From NCBI GenBank assembly GCA_027296665.1, contig JAPUIV010000294.1, positions 1 to 8,007 of the forward strand: a stretch of DNA of 8,007 nucleotides. Reading direction: 5' to 3'. Origin of the DNA: Acidobacteriota bacterium (GTDB lineage: Bacteria; Acidobacteriota; Polarisedimenticolia; JAPUIV01). Positions 1 through 6,771 of the stretch are shown one piece after another. Under the pieces are notes generated by a model that saw nothing but the letters and a program-made list of their open reading frames with translations, made no database searches and had not been told where the DNA came from. A program made the translations under genes and the position numbers. Positions within the stretch are counted from its first letter, which is position 1; each line of letters begins with the position of its first letter.

Positions 1-1351
1 GTTCGACCGTGAACACTTCGGAGATTCTTCCGCTCGGTTTTTTCAGTTGCAAGCGGCCGAACAGCGTCCGGCCCTTTGTTTCCGTTTCCAGTTCCCGGCT
101 CAGAATCTTCTTCCCGTCCATCCATACCGTGAGGGAACCGGAAGAGAGATGGTGGGAGAACCGGACTTCAACGGTCGGGGCTCCGTCCGTCACCGATTCC
201 TCGAACCAGCCCTTCCAGAATGGCGCCGGCTCGTTGGCGGAGGCGGCACCTGCCGATTCCTCCTGGCCCGCTCCGGCGGCGGGGGGATCGGCTCGGCTGG
301 CCTGGCCCGAACGGAAGCCCCAAAGCAGTAAAATGCTCGCCAGCAAGAGACCTCCGCCGATGGTGAAAAACCGTTCCCCCAGGGAAAACCGGGACACCCG
401 CGGTGCCGCTGGAGGGGCCGCCGCCTTTCGCCGGGGGGAACCTTTCCTCGGGGGGCGGGTGAGATCCAGGGCCAGATCCTTGCCCCGCGAGTAACGCTCC
501 GCCGGGTTTTTCCGCAACAGGCGGGTCACGATCTGGTCAAATCCGTTGCTCAACTGGCTGGCGGAACCTTTGCGCCCTCTCCGTTTGCCCCGCGGGGACG
601 GTACCTGGCTGGGCGGAATCGGTTCCTCGTTCAGGATCCGGTACATGACCGCGGCGGTGTCCGGCCCTTCGAATGGTTTTCTTCGGGTTGCGAGCTGATA
701 CAGAAGCACTCCCAGGCTGAACAGGTCCGAGGCGTTGCCGACCTTCCCCCCGCGGATCTGTTCGGGCGACATGAAGGCGGGCGATCCGATTGCCTGCTCA
801 TCCCGGGTGAGGTCCGAATCGACCAGCCGGGCAATCCCGAAATCCATGATCTTGGCATCCCCGGCGGGGGTGAGAATGACATTGGCAGGTTTCACGTCGC
901 GGTGGATCACCTTTTGCTGGTGGGCGAAGTCAAGGGCCTCTGCCAGCTGTACGCCGATCTTCCTGATTTCGGATTCCGTCATCCACGGGCCGGTCTCGAT
1001 CCGCTGCCGGAGGGTGACTCCCTCGACATATTCCATGACGATGAAGGATGCCCGCGTTTCGGAATCGTCGCCGACGTCGTAAACGGTGACGATATGGGGA
1101 TGGTTCAACTTGCCTGCGGCCATTCCTTCCCGGCGGAAACGTTCGCGGTAATGGGCCACGTCCGATGGGGACAGTCCGGCGGGGATCTGGATCGTTTTCA
1201 GGGCGACCTTACGGCCGATCCGGGGATCCATCGCCAGATAGACCACTCCCATGGCACCCCTGCCAATCTCTTTCACGATCTGGTACCGGCCGATCCGATG
1301 CACTGGTATCCCCGCCTCCAGGCCGCCCCGGAGCCCTGCTATGGAATCCAA
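1..1351 (-). CDS. Hanks-type serine/threonine protein kinase with one transmembrane helix, 3' end cut off by the window
   Basis: This is a PknB-like receptor kinase that phosphorylates Ser/Thr residues of target proteins from the inner face of the membrane. The frame is open to the left edge, giving 450 visible residues and no stop. Numbered from the TTG at 1351, the kinase domain spans about 20-300: glycine-rich loop GRGAMGVV (30-37), ATP-binding K52, an alpha-C Glu near 75, catalytic loop HRDVKPAN (150-157, D152), DFG (170-172) and SPE (195-197). All catalytic residues are present. A basic juxtamembrane stretch leads to a hydrophobic helix at ~329-346, then an Ala/Pro-rich linker and a beta-rich external domain from ~390 (LTVWMDGKKIL), which may be a sensor. 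The TTG has AGAGGA 9 nt upstream; GTG at 1303, also behind a G-rich site, is an alternative start just before the kinase domain. It lies 50 bp after the antiporter gene on the same strand and may be cotranscribed with it. The family is certain; targets and signal are unknown. Confidence 0.93.
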   Translation of the reverse strand, partial: MDSIAGLRGGLEAGIPVHRIGRYQIVKEIGRGAMGVVYLAMDPRIGRKVALKTIQIPAGLSPSDVAHYRERFRREGMAAGKLNHPHIVTVYDVGDDSETRASFIVMEYVEGVTLRQRIETGPWMTESEIRKIGVQLAEALDFAHQQKVIHRDVKPANVILTPAGDAKIMDFGIARLVDSDLTRDEQAIGSPAFMSPEQIRGGKVGNASDLFSLGVLLYQLATRRKPFEGPDTAAVMYRILNEEPIPPSQVPSPRGKRRGRKGSASQLSNGFDQIVTRLLRKNPAERYSRGKDLALDLTRPPRKGSPRRKAAAPPAAPRVSRFSLGERFFTIGGGLLLASILLLWGFRSGQASRADPPAAGAGQEESAGAASANEPAPFWKGWFEESVTDGAPTVEVRFSHHLSSGSLTVWMDGKKILSRELETETKGRTLFGRLQLKKPSGRISEVFTVE

Positions 1352-1360
1352 TCTAGGTAT

Positions 1361-1366
1361 TCCTCT
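1361..1366 (-). promoter_or_regulatory. Ribosome binding site for the kinase gene (supports the TTG start)
   Basis: AGAGGA on the minus strand ends 9 nt before the TTG at 1351-1349. There is no in-frame ATG between the end of the antiporter gene and the kinase domain, so a non-ATG start is needed. The competing GTG at 1303-1301 has GGGG 6 nt upstream, so the start is not settled. Confidence 0.45.
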
Positions 1367-1401
1367 GGTTGAGATCAAATCCGCAGGAGGAGAAAGTCGG
1401 T

Positions 1402-3504
1402 TCAGTCTTCCACCGGCCGTCCCAGGAGCCGGATCGTGGCAAATAGAACCCCCGACCCGAGGAAGAGCCCTATCCACGGGGACATTCCGAAGCCGACCGG
1501 AATGGTTCCGGCGAGGACCGCCACGCCCGCTCCCAGGAGGGCGTACGGAAGCTGCGTCCGGACATGATCGATAAGATCGGAAGAGGAGGCCATGGAGGAG
1601 AGGATGGTGGTGTCGGAGATGGGGGAACAGTGATCGCCGAACACCGCGCCGGAAAGGACCGAGGCGATCGATCCGAACAGGATCCCGCTGGCCATCCCGG
1701 GCGTCAGGCCTGCCGTTAGGGTCATCTGGTGGGCGAGGGGAATGGCGATCGGCAGAAGGATTGCCATGGTGCCCCATGAGGTCCCGGTGGCAAAGCTCAC
1801 GCAGGCCGCTCCCAGAAAGATCAGAGTGGGAAGCCAGGCAGGGGAAAGAGTATCCGAAAGGAGGCTGACCAGGTAGTCGGCGGTCTGGAGTTCCTCGCAA
1901 ACCAGGCCGATCGACCAGGCAAGGGCGAGAACCACGAAGGCCGGCAGCATCGCCTTGATACCGTTTGTCCAGGCCTGGAATCCTTCCGAAATTGACAGGA
2001 TTCCCTGGGTGAAGGCGAGCAGGAGGGCCAGGATCCCGCCGATCAGGGAGGCCTGCAGCAGGACCTGGAACGAATCGGCGGCGCCGAAGATCGTGCCCAG
2101 ATCCTGGATCCCGCCGCCGGAAGTGAGGATTTCCCAGGCGGTTCCCAGACCGGCCGGGTCGCCCCTGTCGACCAGGGCGGCCCGCCCGCTGGACCAGAGG
2201 CCGAAGAATATGTAGCTGATCAGGGCAAACACCGGAACCACGGCGTTGAACCACCGATGCGGCCGGTCCGGGACCGGCTTGAAGGCCGCGGTGTCAAAAT
2301 CGGAGAGAGGTGTGGCGGTGGGTCCTAGCACCTTGCCTTCCCGCGCCCGCCTCTCGGCCCGGTACATGGAACCGAAGTCCCGCCCCAGGAATCCGACCAG
2401 GAAACAGAGGACCAAAGCCATCCAGGGGTAGAAACAGTAGGGAATGGTATTGAGGAAGGTGCCGTAGGGATCGCGCTCGATGCCGGCGCCGGCCAGTCCG
2501 TCTCCGATCAGGCTCACTTCGAAACCGATCCAGCTGGACACCAGGGCGATACTGGCGATGGAGGCTGCCGTGGTATCGACGATATAGGCGAGTTTCTCCC
2601 GCGATATCCCGAGGCGGTCGGTGATGGGACGCATGGTCGGGCCGACGATCAGGGTGTTGGAATAGTCGTCGAAGAATACGAGAATCCCCATGGCCCAGGT
2701 GGCAATTTGTCCCCTTCGCCGGTTGGTCGCCAGGCGGCTGAGGGCGGCGACGATTCCCTGGATCCCCCCGCTGCGGGAGATCACCCCGATCATGCCGCCC
2801 AGCAGGAGGGTGAATAGACAGATCGAGACCTTGTCAGGATCGGTCAACGCCTTCATGGCGAAGTGATCCACGCATCGGAGCAAGGCGGAGAAGGGATTGA
2901 AGTCGTAGAGGAAAAAGGCGCCGAGCCAGGTCCCCGCGAACAGGGCTATGACCACCTGGCGGAAGGCGAGCGCCATGGCGATGGCGAACAATGGCGGGAG
3001 GATGGTGAGAAACCCCGGCAGGACGCGCAGGGTGGTGTTTGACGCCACTCCATGGGAACTGGTCGCATGAAAGTAAAGGGTGCCGCGCGGCGCCGCCGCC
3101 AACGGCTCCAGGGAGACCGGTTGTTCTCCCTCCAGGAGGATCTGTTGACTGGCAAGGATCGGGCCGGAGGGGAGGGGGGAGGCGGTGATCCGGATTTCCA
3201 CCAGACTCACCTCTCCCGGGGAAAGTCCGGTTGCCCGCAGCCGCGGGGTGATCGGCAACCCGGAGACTCCTATGGGGGGTAACTGCCACTCGATCCCGTA
3301 GGTGGGAGTCTCAGGGGAGGAAAGGGGAGGATCGGAGGCCGCCGCCGGACCGGCGATTCCGGCGAGGCAGGCGAGCACCAGGAATCTCCACCCCCGGCGC
3401 CGGTTTCCGGAACCGGTAGGCCGCGCGCACGGCGACAGCTTGCCGGCAGGGCCACCCCGGACCCGATCACCCTGTTCCTTCTGGATGGGTTTGGGGCCGA
3501 TCAT
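1402..3504 (-). CDS. NhaC-family Na+/H+ antiporter with exported N-terminal domain (700 aa)
   Basis: This is an inner-membrane cation/proton exchanger, probably Na+ out for H+ in, acting in pH and sodium homeostasis. Residues ~36-57 (RRRGWRFLVLACLAGIAGPAAA) look like a signal peptide or first helix. Residues ~60-163 form a soluble, beta-rich Ig-like region predicted to be periplasmic. A multi-helix transporter domain follows from ~165 to 695, with the family signatures FFDDYSNTLIVGPTMRPITDRLG (~277-299, conserved acidic pair), ATGTSWGTMAILLPIA (~572-587) and FGDHCSPISDTTILSS (~622-637). The length exceeds the usual ~450-550 aa because of the N-terminal addition. The ATG lies 8 nt after the recA stop with no good ribosome binding site, so translational coupling to recA is likely; no better internal start precedes the hydrophobic segment. 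The family is secure, but ion specificity cannot be read from sequence: some COG1757 members exchange organic substrates, as in malate-lactate antiport. Confidence 0.93.
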   Translation of the reverse strand: MIGPKPIQKEQGDRVRGGPAGKLSPCARPTGSGNRRRGWRFLVLACLAGIAGPAAASDPPLSSPETPTYGIEWQLPPIGVSGLPITPRLRATGLSPGEVSLVEIRITASPLPSGPILASQQILLEGEQPVSLEPLAAAPRGTLYFHATSSHGVASNTTLRVLPGFLTILPPLFAIAMALAFRQVVIALFAGTWLGAFFLYDFNPFSALLRCVDHFAMKALTDPDKVSICLFTLLLGGMIGVISRSGGIQGIVAALSRLATNRRRGQIATWAMGILVFFDDYSNTLIVGPTMRPITDRLGISREKLAYIVDTTAASIASIALVSSWIGFEVSLIGDGLAGAGIERDPYGTFLNTIPYCFYPWMALVLCFLVGFLGRDFGSMYRAERRAREGKVLGPTATPLSDFDTAAFKPVPDRPHRWFNAVVPVFALISYIFFGLWSSGRAALVDRGDPAGLGTAWEILTSGGGIQDLGTIFGAADSFQVLLQASLIGGILALLLAFTQGILSISEGFQAWTNGIKAMLPAFVVLALAWSIGLVCEELQTADYLVSLLSDTLSPAWLPTLIFLGAACVSFATGTSWGTMAILLPIAIPLAHQMTLTAGLTPGMASGILFGSIASVLSGAVFGDHCSPISDTTILSSMASSSDLIDHVRTQLPYALLGAGVAVLAGTIPVGFGMSPWIGLFLGSGVLFATIRLLGRPVED

Positions 3505-3512
3505 CCGTCAGG

Positions 3513-4637
3513 TCAGGGGTTTATCCTTGATGCGGATTTAAAGCGGGAAGGGCGTCCTCGCTGTGGTGATTTCGGAGAGGAGATGGGTCGGGCGGAAAGG
3601 TTGGGACGAGCCGCCGCGGCCTCTTTGTCGTCCACGACCGGAAGCCCAAGGCCGGCCCGGATCTTGGTCTCGATCTCGCGGCAAATGTCCGGGTTATCCT
3701 TCAGAAAGGTCTTGGCGTTTTCCCGCCCCTGGCCGATCTGCAGATCTCCGTGGGAGAACCAGGCACCCGATTTCTCCACCAGGCCGTTCTCGACAGCGAG
3801 GTCCAGGAGGTCTCCCTCCATGGAGATCCCCTTCCCGTACATCAGATCGAACTCCGCGAACCGGAAGGGGGCGGCCATCTTGTTTTTCACCACCTTGACC
3901 CGGGTCCGGCTGCCGATGCTCCGTTCCCCCTCCTTGATCGCCCCGATCCGGCGAATGTCGAGGCGGACGGAAGCATAGAACTTCAGGGCGCGGCCGCCGG
4001 TGGTGGTTTCCGGGTTGCCGAACATCACCCCGATCTTTTCCCGGATCTGGTTGATGAAAATGAAACAGGTACGGGACCGCGCCACGGCACCGGTGAGTTT
4101 TCGGAGGGCCTGGGACATCAGCCTGGCGTGCAGGCCGACGTGGGAATCCCCCATCTCCCCTTCCAGTTCCGCCCTCGGCACCAGGGCGGCCACCGAGTCG
4201 ATGATGATGGCGTCGAGCGCCCCGGATCGAACCAGCATGTCGGCGATCTCCAACGCCTGCTCGCCGTTGTCCGGCTGGGAGACCAGCAACTGGTCGGTGT
4301 CGACCCCCAACGCCTTGGCGTATACCGGATCGAGGGCGTGCTCGGCGTCGACAAAGGCCACGATCCCCTTCCTGCGCTGCGCCTCGGCAATGATGTGAAG
4401 AGCCAGGGTCGTCTTTCCGGAGGATTCCGGGCCGAAAATCTCGATCACCCTGCCTCGGGGGACACCCCCGATCCCCAGGGCGGCATCGAGGGCGATGGAA
4501 CCGGTGGGGATGACTGGAACCCGTACTCCGATATCCCTCGACCCGAGCCGCATGATCGAACCCTTTCCGAACTGTCTCTCGATCTGTGTCAGGGCGAGAT
4601 CCAGAGTCTGGTTCCGCTCAAGATTTTCTTGTTTCAT
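3513..4637 (-). CDS. recA: RecA recombinase (374 aa)
   Basis: RecA is the ATP-dependent strand-exchange protein of homologous recombination and the co-protease that triggers LexA self-cleavage in the SOS response. Walker A GPESSGKT lies at 69-76, Walker B IIIDSVAAL at 144-152, the INQIR segment at 195-199, and DNA-binding loop 2 GVMFGNPETTTGGRALKFYA at 203-222. The C-terminal domain (MYGKGISMEGDLLDLAVENGLVEKSGAW) is normal and the core is full length with no inteins. The start is placed at ATG 4637 because AAGGA sits 7 nt upstream. An in-frame ATG at 4658 lacks a ribosome binding site and would add seven residues (MRSKETE). The tail beyond ~342 is Arg/Lys/Ser/Pro-rich with no acidic residue, unlike the acidic tail of E. 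coli RecA. The gene is the first of a probable recA-antiporter-kinase unit and is driven by its own strong promoter. No recX is seen next to it. Identification is certain. Confidence 0.98.
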   Translation of the reverse strand: MKQENLERNQTLDLALTQIERQFGKGSIMRLGSRDIGVRVPVIPTGSIALDAALGIGGVPRGRVIEIFGPESSGKTTLALHIIAEAQRRKGIVAFVDAEHALDPVYAKALGVDTDQLLVSQPDNGEQALEIADMLVRSGALDAIIIDSVAALVPRAELEGEMGDSHVGLHARLMSQALRKLTGAVARSRTCFIFINQIREKIGVMFGNPETTTGGRALKFYASVRLDIRRIGAIKEGERSIGSRTRVKVVKNKMAAPFRFAEFDLMYGKGISMEGDLLDLAVENGLVEKSGAWFSHGDLQIGQGRENAKTFLKDNPDICREIETKIRAGLGLPVVDDKEAAAARPNLSARPISSPKSPQRGRPSRFKSASRINP

Positions 4638-4644
4638 TTCGGTT

Positions 4645-4649
4645 TCCTT
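4645..4649 (-). promoter_or_regulatory. recA ribosome binding site
   Basis: AAGGA (within AAAGGAAA) on the minus strand, 7 nt before ATG 4637-4635. It lies between the two in-frame ATGs and therefore favours the downstream one. The upstream ATG (4658) is preceded by a C-rich stretch without a purine-rich site. Confidence 0.75.
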
Positions 4650-4689
4650 TGAACGCATCGGAGGGCAGGAGACAAAGCGCCTGGCCGGA

Positions 4690-4719
4690 ATGATAGAGGA
4701 GGGGTCCCCCTCAAGTCAA
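4690..4719 (-). promoter_or_regulatory. recA sigma-70 promoter
   Basis: On the minus strand, TTGACT (4719-4714) and TATCAT (4695-4690) are separated by 18 bp. Each hexamer differs from consensus at one or two positions. A start point near 4683 would give a leader of about 46 nt before ATG 4637. The spacer contains a 14-bp perfect palindrome. Assigned by inspection only. Confidence 0.75.
4699..4712. promoter_or_regulatory. Perfect palindrome in the recA promoter spacer, candidate operator
   Basis: GAGGGG-TC-CCCCTC is a 6+2+6 inverted repeat lying wholly between the -35 and -10 boxes of the recA promoter. A dimeric repressor bound here would block RNA polymerase. It does not match the LexA boxes I know from E. 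coli (CTGT-N8-ACAG), Bacillus or Alphaproteobacteria. The operator role is inference; a chance G/C palindrome is possible in GC-rich DNA. Confidence 0.35.
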
Positions 4720-4728
4720 GAGCTTGAC
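4715..4728. promoter_or_regulatory. Palindrome joining the two divergent -35 boxes, candidate shared operator
   Basis: GTCAAG-AG-CTTGAC is a 6+2+6 inverted repeat. Its left arm is part of the recA -35 box and its right arm part of the transglycosylase -35 box. Part of the symmetry follows automatically from two facing TTGAC boxes. The extra paired base beyond them and the very close spacing make a shared regulator site plausible but not proven. Confidence 0.4.
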
Positions 4729-4752
4729 AGTCCTGCGGCCGGAAAGTATATT
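4724..4752 (+). promoter_or_regulatory. Sigma-70 promoter of the lytic transglycosylase gene
   Basis: TTGACA (4724-4729, exact consensus) and TATATT (4747-4752) are separated by 17 bp, the ideal distance. A start point near 4759 leaves a leader of about 28 nt before ATG 4787. This also shows that the in-frame TTG at 4724, which would give a longer protein, is the -35 element and not a start codon. Confidence 0.8.
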
Positions 4753-4786
4753 TGCCCGCGTCGTGGATCCGAGAGCATTCAAACTG

Positions 4787-6712
4787 ATGCGTCGAACTCA
4801 ATATTTAAAACCCTCCCTGGTCCTGTTGTTTTTTGGAGTTCTGTCGTTCGGGTGCGCCGCCGGTCCCAGGCCCAGCCCGGCGTCCCAGCGGCCAATCCCG
4901 GCCGCAACCCCTGATATCGATCGATCGAACTCCCCGGATTCCAGGAACGATCCGGATCGGTTGGCACCGTTGCCTGACCGCCGGCCCGAGCCCGGAAGCC
5001 TGGCCCTGAGATCACTCCTGGAGGAGATCGAATCGGGTTCGTCCCGGGCCGTGAGCGCCTTCGAAGCGGGTGACCGTGAGGTCGCCAAGGAGAGGTTCCA
5101 GGAAGCCCTCGATCTGATCCTCGATTCCGAATTCGATCTCGCGTCCACTCCCTCGTTGCGGCAGGCCTTTGTTGAGGTGGTGGATCGGATGAATGCCACC
5201 GATCTGAAGTTCCTGCCGGAAACCTCACCCACCAACGAAACCTGGGAGAGTGCGGCGAGCGATGAGCTTTCCCGCATCGACCCCGACATCGTCGCCAAGA
5301 AACCGGCCAAGGAGAAGGGGGCGGACGGGAAAAAGCCCCGGAAGATCACCTACGATATTCCTGTCGAGGTCAATGACACCGTCCTTTCCTGGATCGAAAT
5401 CTACCAGACGCGGCTTCGCCCCCAGTTCGAGGTGGGGTTGCGCAATTCCGGACGTTTCATGCCGATGATCCTGAAGATCTTCGCGGAGGAGGGGGTTCCC
5501 CTCGATCTTGCTTACATGGCGCACGTGGAAAGCTCCTACAAGACGAGAGCCTATTCCCGGGCCAAGGCGATGGGGATCTGGCAGTTCATCCAATCGACCG
5601 GACGGGTCTACGGCTTGCACCGGGATGACTGGGTGGATGATCGGGCCAATCCGGAAAAAGCGACGCGCGCCGCGGCCCGCCATCTCAAGGATCTATACGA
5701 AACCTTCGATGACTGGTACCTGGCAATGGCGGCATACAACGCCGGGTCGGGCAGGGTCAGGTCGGCGATTCGCCGGACCCGGTCGCGGGACTTCTGGGTG
5801 CTGCGCCGCACCCGGTATCTGCGCCGGGAGACCAGGAATTACGTCCCTGCGATCCTGGCCACGATCCTGATCGCAAAGGATCTTGAAAAATATGGATTCC
5901 ATGTGGAAAAGCTCTCCCCGTGGGAATTCGACCTGGCCGAAGTGGAATCGATGACCGATCTCCGGGTAGTGGCGAAATGCGCCGGAGTCGATGTCAAGGA
6001 GGTCCGGGAGCTGAATCCGGAGCTTCGCTGGCTCACCACCCCCCCGATCAAGACTTCCTACACCCTGCGGTTGCCTGCCGGCACCAAGGAAACCTTTGCG
6101 AAGAACTATTCAGAACTGCCGGCGGACGAGAGGGTGCTTTGGGTCCGGCACCGGGTGCGGCGCGGCGAAACCTTGTCGGTCATCGCCCGCCGGTACGGGA
6201 CCACCATCCGGGGAATCCAGGGCGCCAACGGGATTCGCAACCGTCACCGGATCCGGCAGAACACCGTTCTGATGATTCCGGTCGGCCCCCATGGACGGGT
6301 TTCGGCCAGTGCCGCCGTTTCTTCCCCGACCTACAAAAAGGGCCAGCGGGTCCGGCACCGGGTGCGGCGCGGTGAAAGCCTGTCCACGATCGCCAGACGG
6401 TATCGAACCGATGTTGGCAGCCTGTGCGCCTGGAACCAGTTGAGCCCGACCTCGATTATTTATGCGGGAGAGCGGCTCACCGTCTATTACCGCGGGAAGG
6501 CGGACCAGATCGCCAATTCTGTCCCGGCGAAAATCGCCGGCGGCAGCGCCGATTCCCGGCGAGTCAAATACCGCATCCGGAGGGGCGATACCCTTTCCGG
6601 GATCGCCAAGAAATTCCGCACCAATCTGCAGAGCCTTTGCCAGTGGAACGGCATCAGCCACCGCGACCCGATCTTTCCCGGTGAAACCCTGATCGTTTAC
6701 TCGAGGCGCTGA
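4787..6712 (+). CDS. MltD-like membrane-bound lytic murein transglycosylase with three LysM repeats (641 aa)
   Basis: This enzyme cleaves the MurNAc-GlcNAc bond of peptidoglycan to give 1,6-anhydro-muropeptides and acts in the periplasm. The N-terminus (MRRTQYLKPSLVLLFFGVLSFGC) is a lipoprotein-type signal with C23 as the probable lipid anchor, though the lipobox LSFGC is imperfect. A Pro-rich linker and a helical region (~68-135) follow. The SLT catalytic domain spans ~225-360: MAHVESSYKTRAYSRAKAMGIWQF carries the presumed catalytic E248, then AAYNAGSGRV (Y317) and ETRNYVPAIL (~349-358). A linker region typical of MltD leads to LysM repeats at ~455-501, 524-570 and 595-641, which bind GlcNAc chains; the protein ends with the third. 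The start at ATG 4787 rests on the promoter and the signal peptide; the nearby purine-rich GAGAG (11 nt upstream) is a weak ribosome site. It diverges from recA over shared control DNA. Family assignment is firm; use of the symbol mltD would rest on domain layout only. Confidence 0.95.
   Translation: MRRTQYLKPSLVLLFFGVLSFGCAAGPRPSPASQRPIPAATPDIDRSNSPDSRNDPDRLAPLPDRRPEPGSLALRSLLEEIESGSSRAVSAFEAGDREVAKERFQEALDLILDSEFDLASTPSLRQAFVEVVDRMNATDLKFLPETSPTNETWESAASDELSRIDPDIVAKKPAKEKGADGKKPRKITYDIPVEVNDTVLSWIEIYQTRLRPQFEVGLRNSGRFMPMILKIFAEEGVPLDLAYMAHVESSYKTRAYSRAKAMGIWQFIQSTGRVYGLHRDDWVDDRANPEKATRAAARHLKDLYETFDDWYLAMAAYNAGSGRVRSAIRRTRSRDFWVLRRTRYLRRETRNYVPAILATILIAKDLEKYGFHVEKLSPWEFDLAEVESMTDLRVVAKCAGVDVKEVRELNPELRWLTTPPIKTSYTLRLPAGTKETFAKNYSELPADERVLWVRHRVRRGETLSVIARRYGTTIRGIQGANGIRNRHRIRQNTVLMIPVGPHGRVSASAAVSSPTYKKGQRVRHRVRRGESLSTIARRYRTDVGSLCAWNQLSPTSIIYAGERLTVYYRGKADQIANSVPAKIAGGSADSRRVKYRIRRGDTLSGIAKKFRTNLQSLCQWNGISHRDPIFPGETLIVYSRR
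6141..6165 (+). repeat. 25-bp exact direct repeat, copy 1, in the first LysM
   Basis: These 25 bases recur exactly at 6348-6372, 207 bp (69 codons) downstream. They encode the start of LysM 1 (VRHRVRRG). Identity at third codon positions is higher than expected from protein conservation alone, so a fairly recent repeat duplication or gene conversion is likely. Confidence 0.8.
6348..6372 (+). repeat. 25-bp exact direct repeat, copy 2, in the second LysM
   Basis: Second copy of the 25-base stretch at 6141-6165, encoding the same residues at the start of LysM 2. Similarity continues with mismatches for several codons downstream. The third LysM (from ~6569) is related at protein level but not identical in DNA. 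Confidence 0.8.
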
Positions 6713-6741
6713 GCCGATTCGGGTCCGCCCCGGCCTCCCGT

Positions 6742-6771
6742 TTGCCCGCCCCCTTTCTCCTCTGCTAAAAT
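6742..6771 (+). promoter_or_regulatory. Possible extended -10 promoter for the TPR lipoprotein gene
   Basis: TGCTAAAAT at 6763-6771 is an extended -10 element, and TTGCCC at 6742-6747 is a weak -35 at 18 bp. If it is used, transcription starts near 6779, downstream of ATG 6770. Translation would then have to begin at the TTG at 6842. Evidence is limited to motif match. Confidence 0.3.

Noticed and set aside
9..1574. Several plus-strand frames of 60-160 codons opposite the kinase gene
   Set aside because: The minus-strand frame carries every kinase motif in order and stays open to the window edge. The plus-strand frames overlap one another in different phases and show no domain or ribosome binding site.
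3750..4652. A 300-codon plus-strand frame opposite recA
   Set aside because: It lies entirely antisense to recA and has no family resemblance. The His/Asp/Gly-rich composition is typical of an antisense frame in GC-rich DNA.
4638..4780. Canonical LexA box upstream of recA
   Set aside because: I looked for CTGT-N8-ACAG, GAAC-N4-GTTC-like, GTTC-N7-GTTC and TTAC-N3-GTAA patterns on both strands and found none. Only the two non-canonical palindromes remain as candidates.
4724..4786. N-terminal extension of the transglycosylase from TTG 4724
   Set aside because: The TTG is the first three bases of a consensus -35 box whose -10 is at 4747-4752, so the extension would lie upstream of the transcription start. 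It would also bury the signal peptide.
6713..6769. Possible intrinsic terminator between the transglycosylase and TPR genes
   Set aside because: The stretch is C-rich but has no stable hairpin followed by a T run; readthrough is possible.
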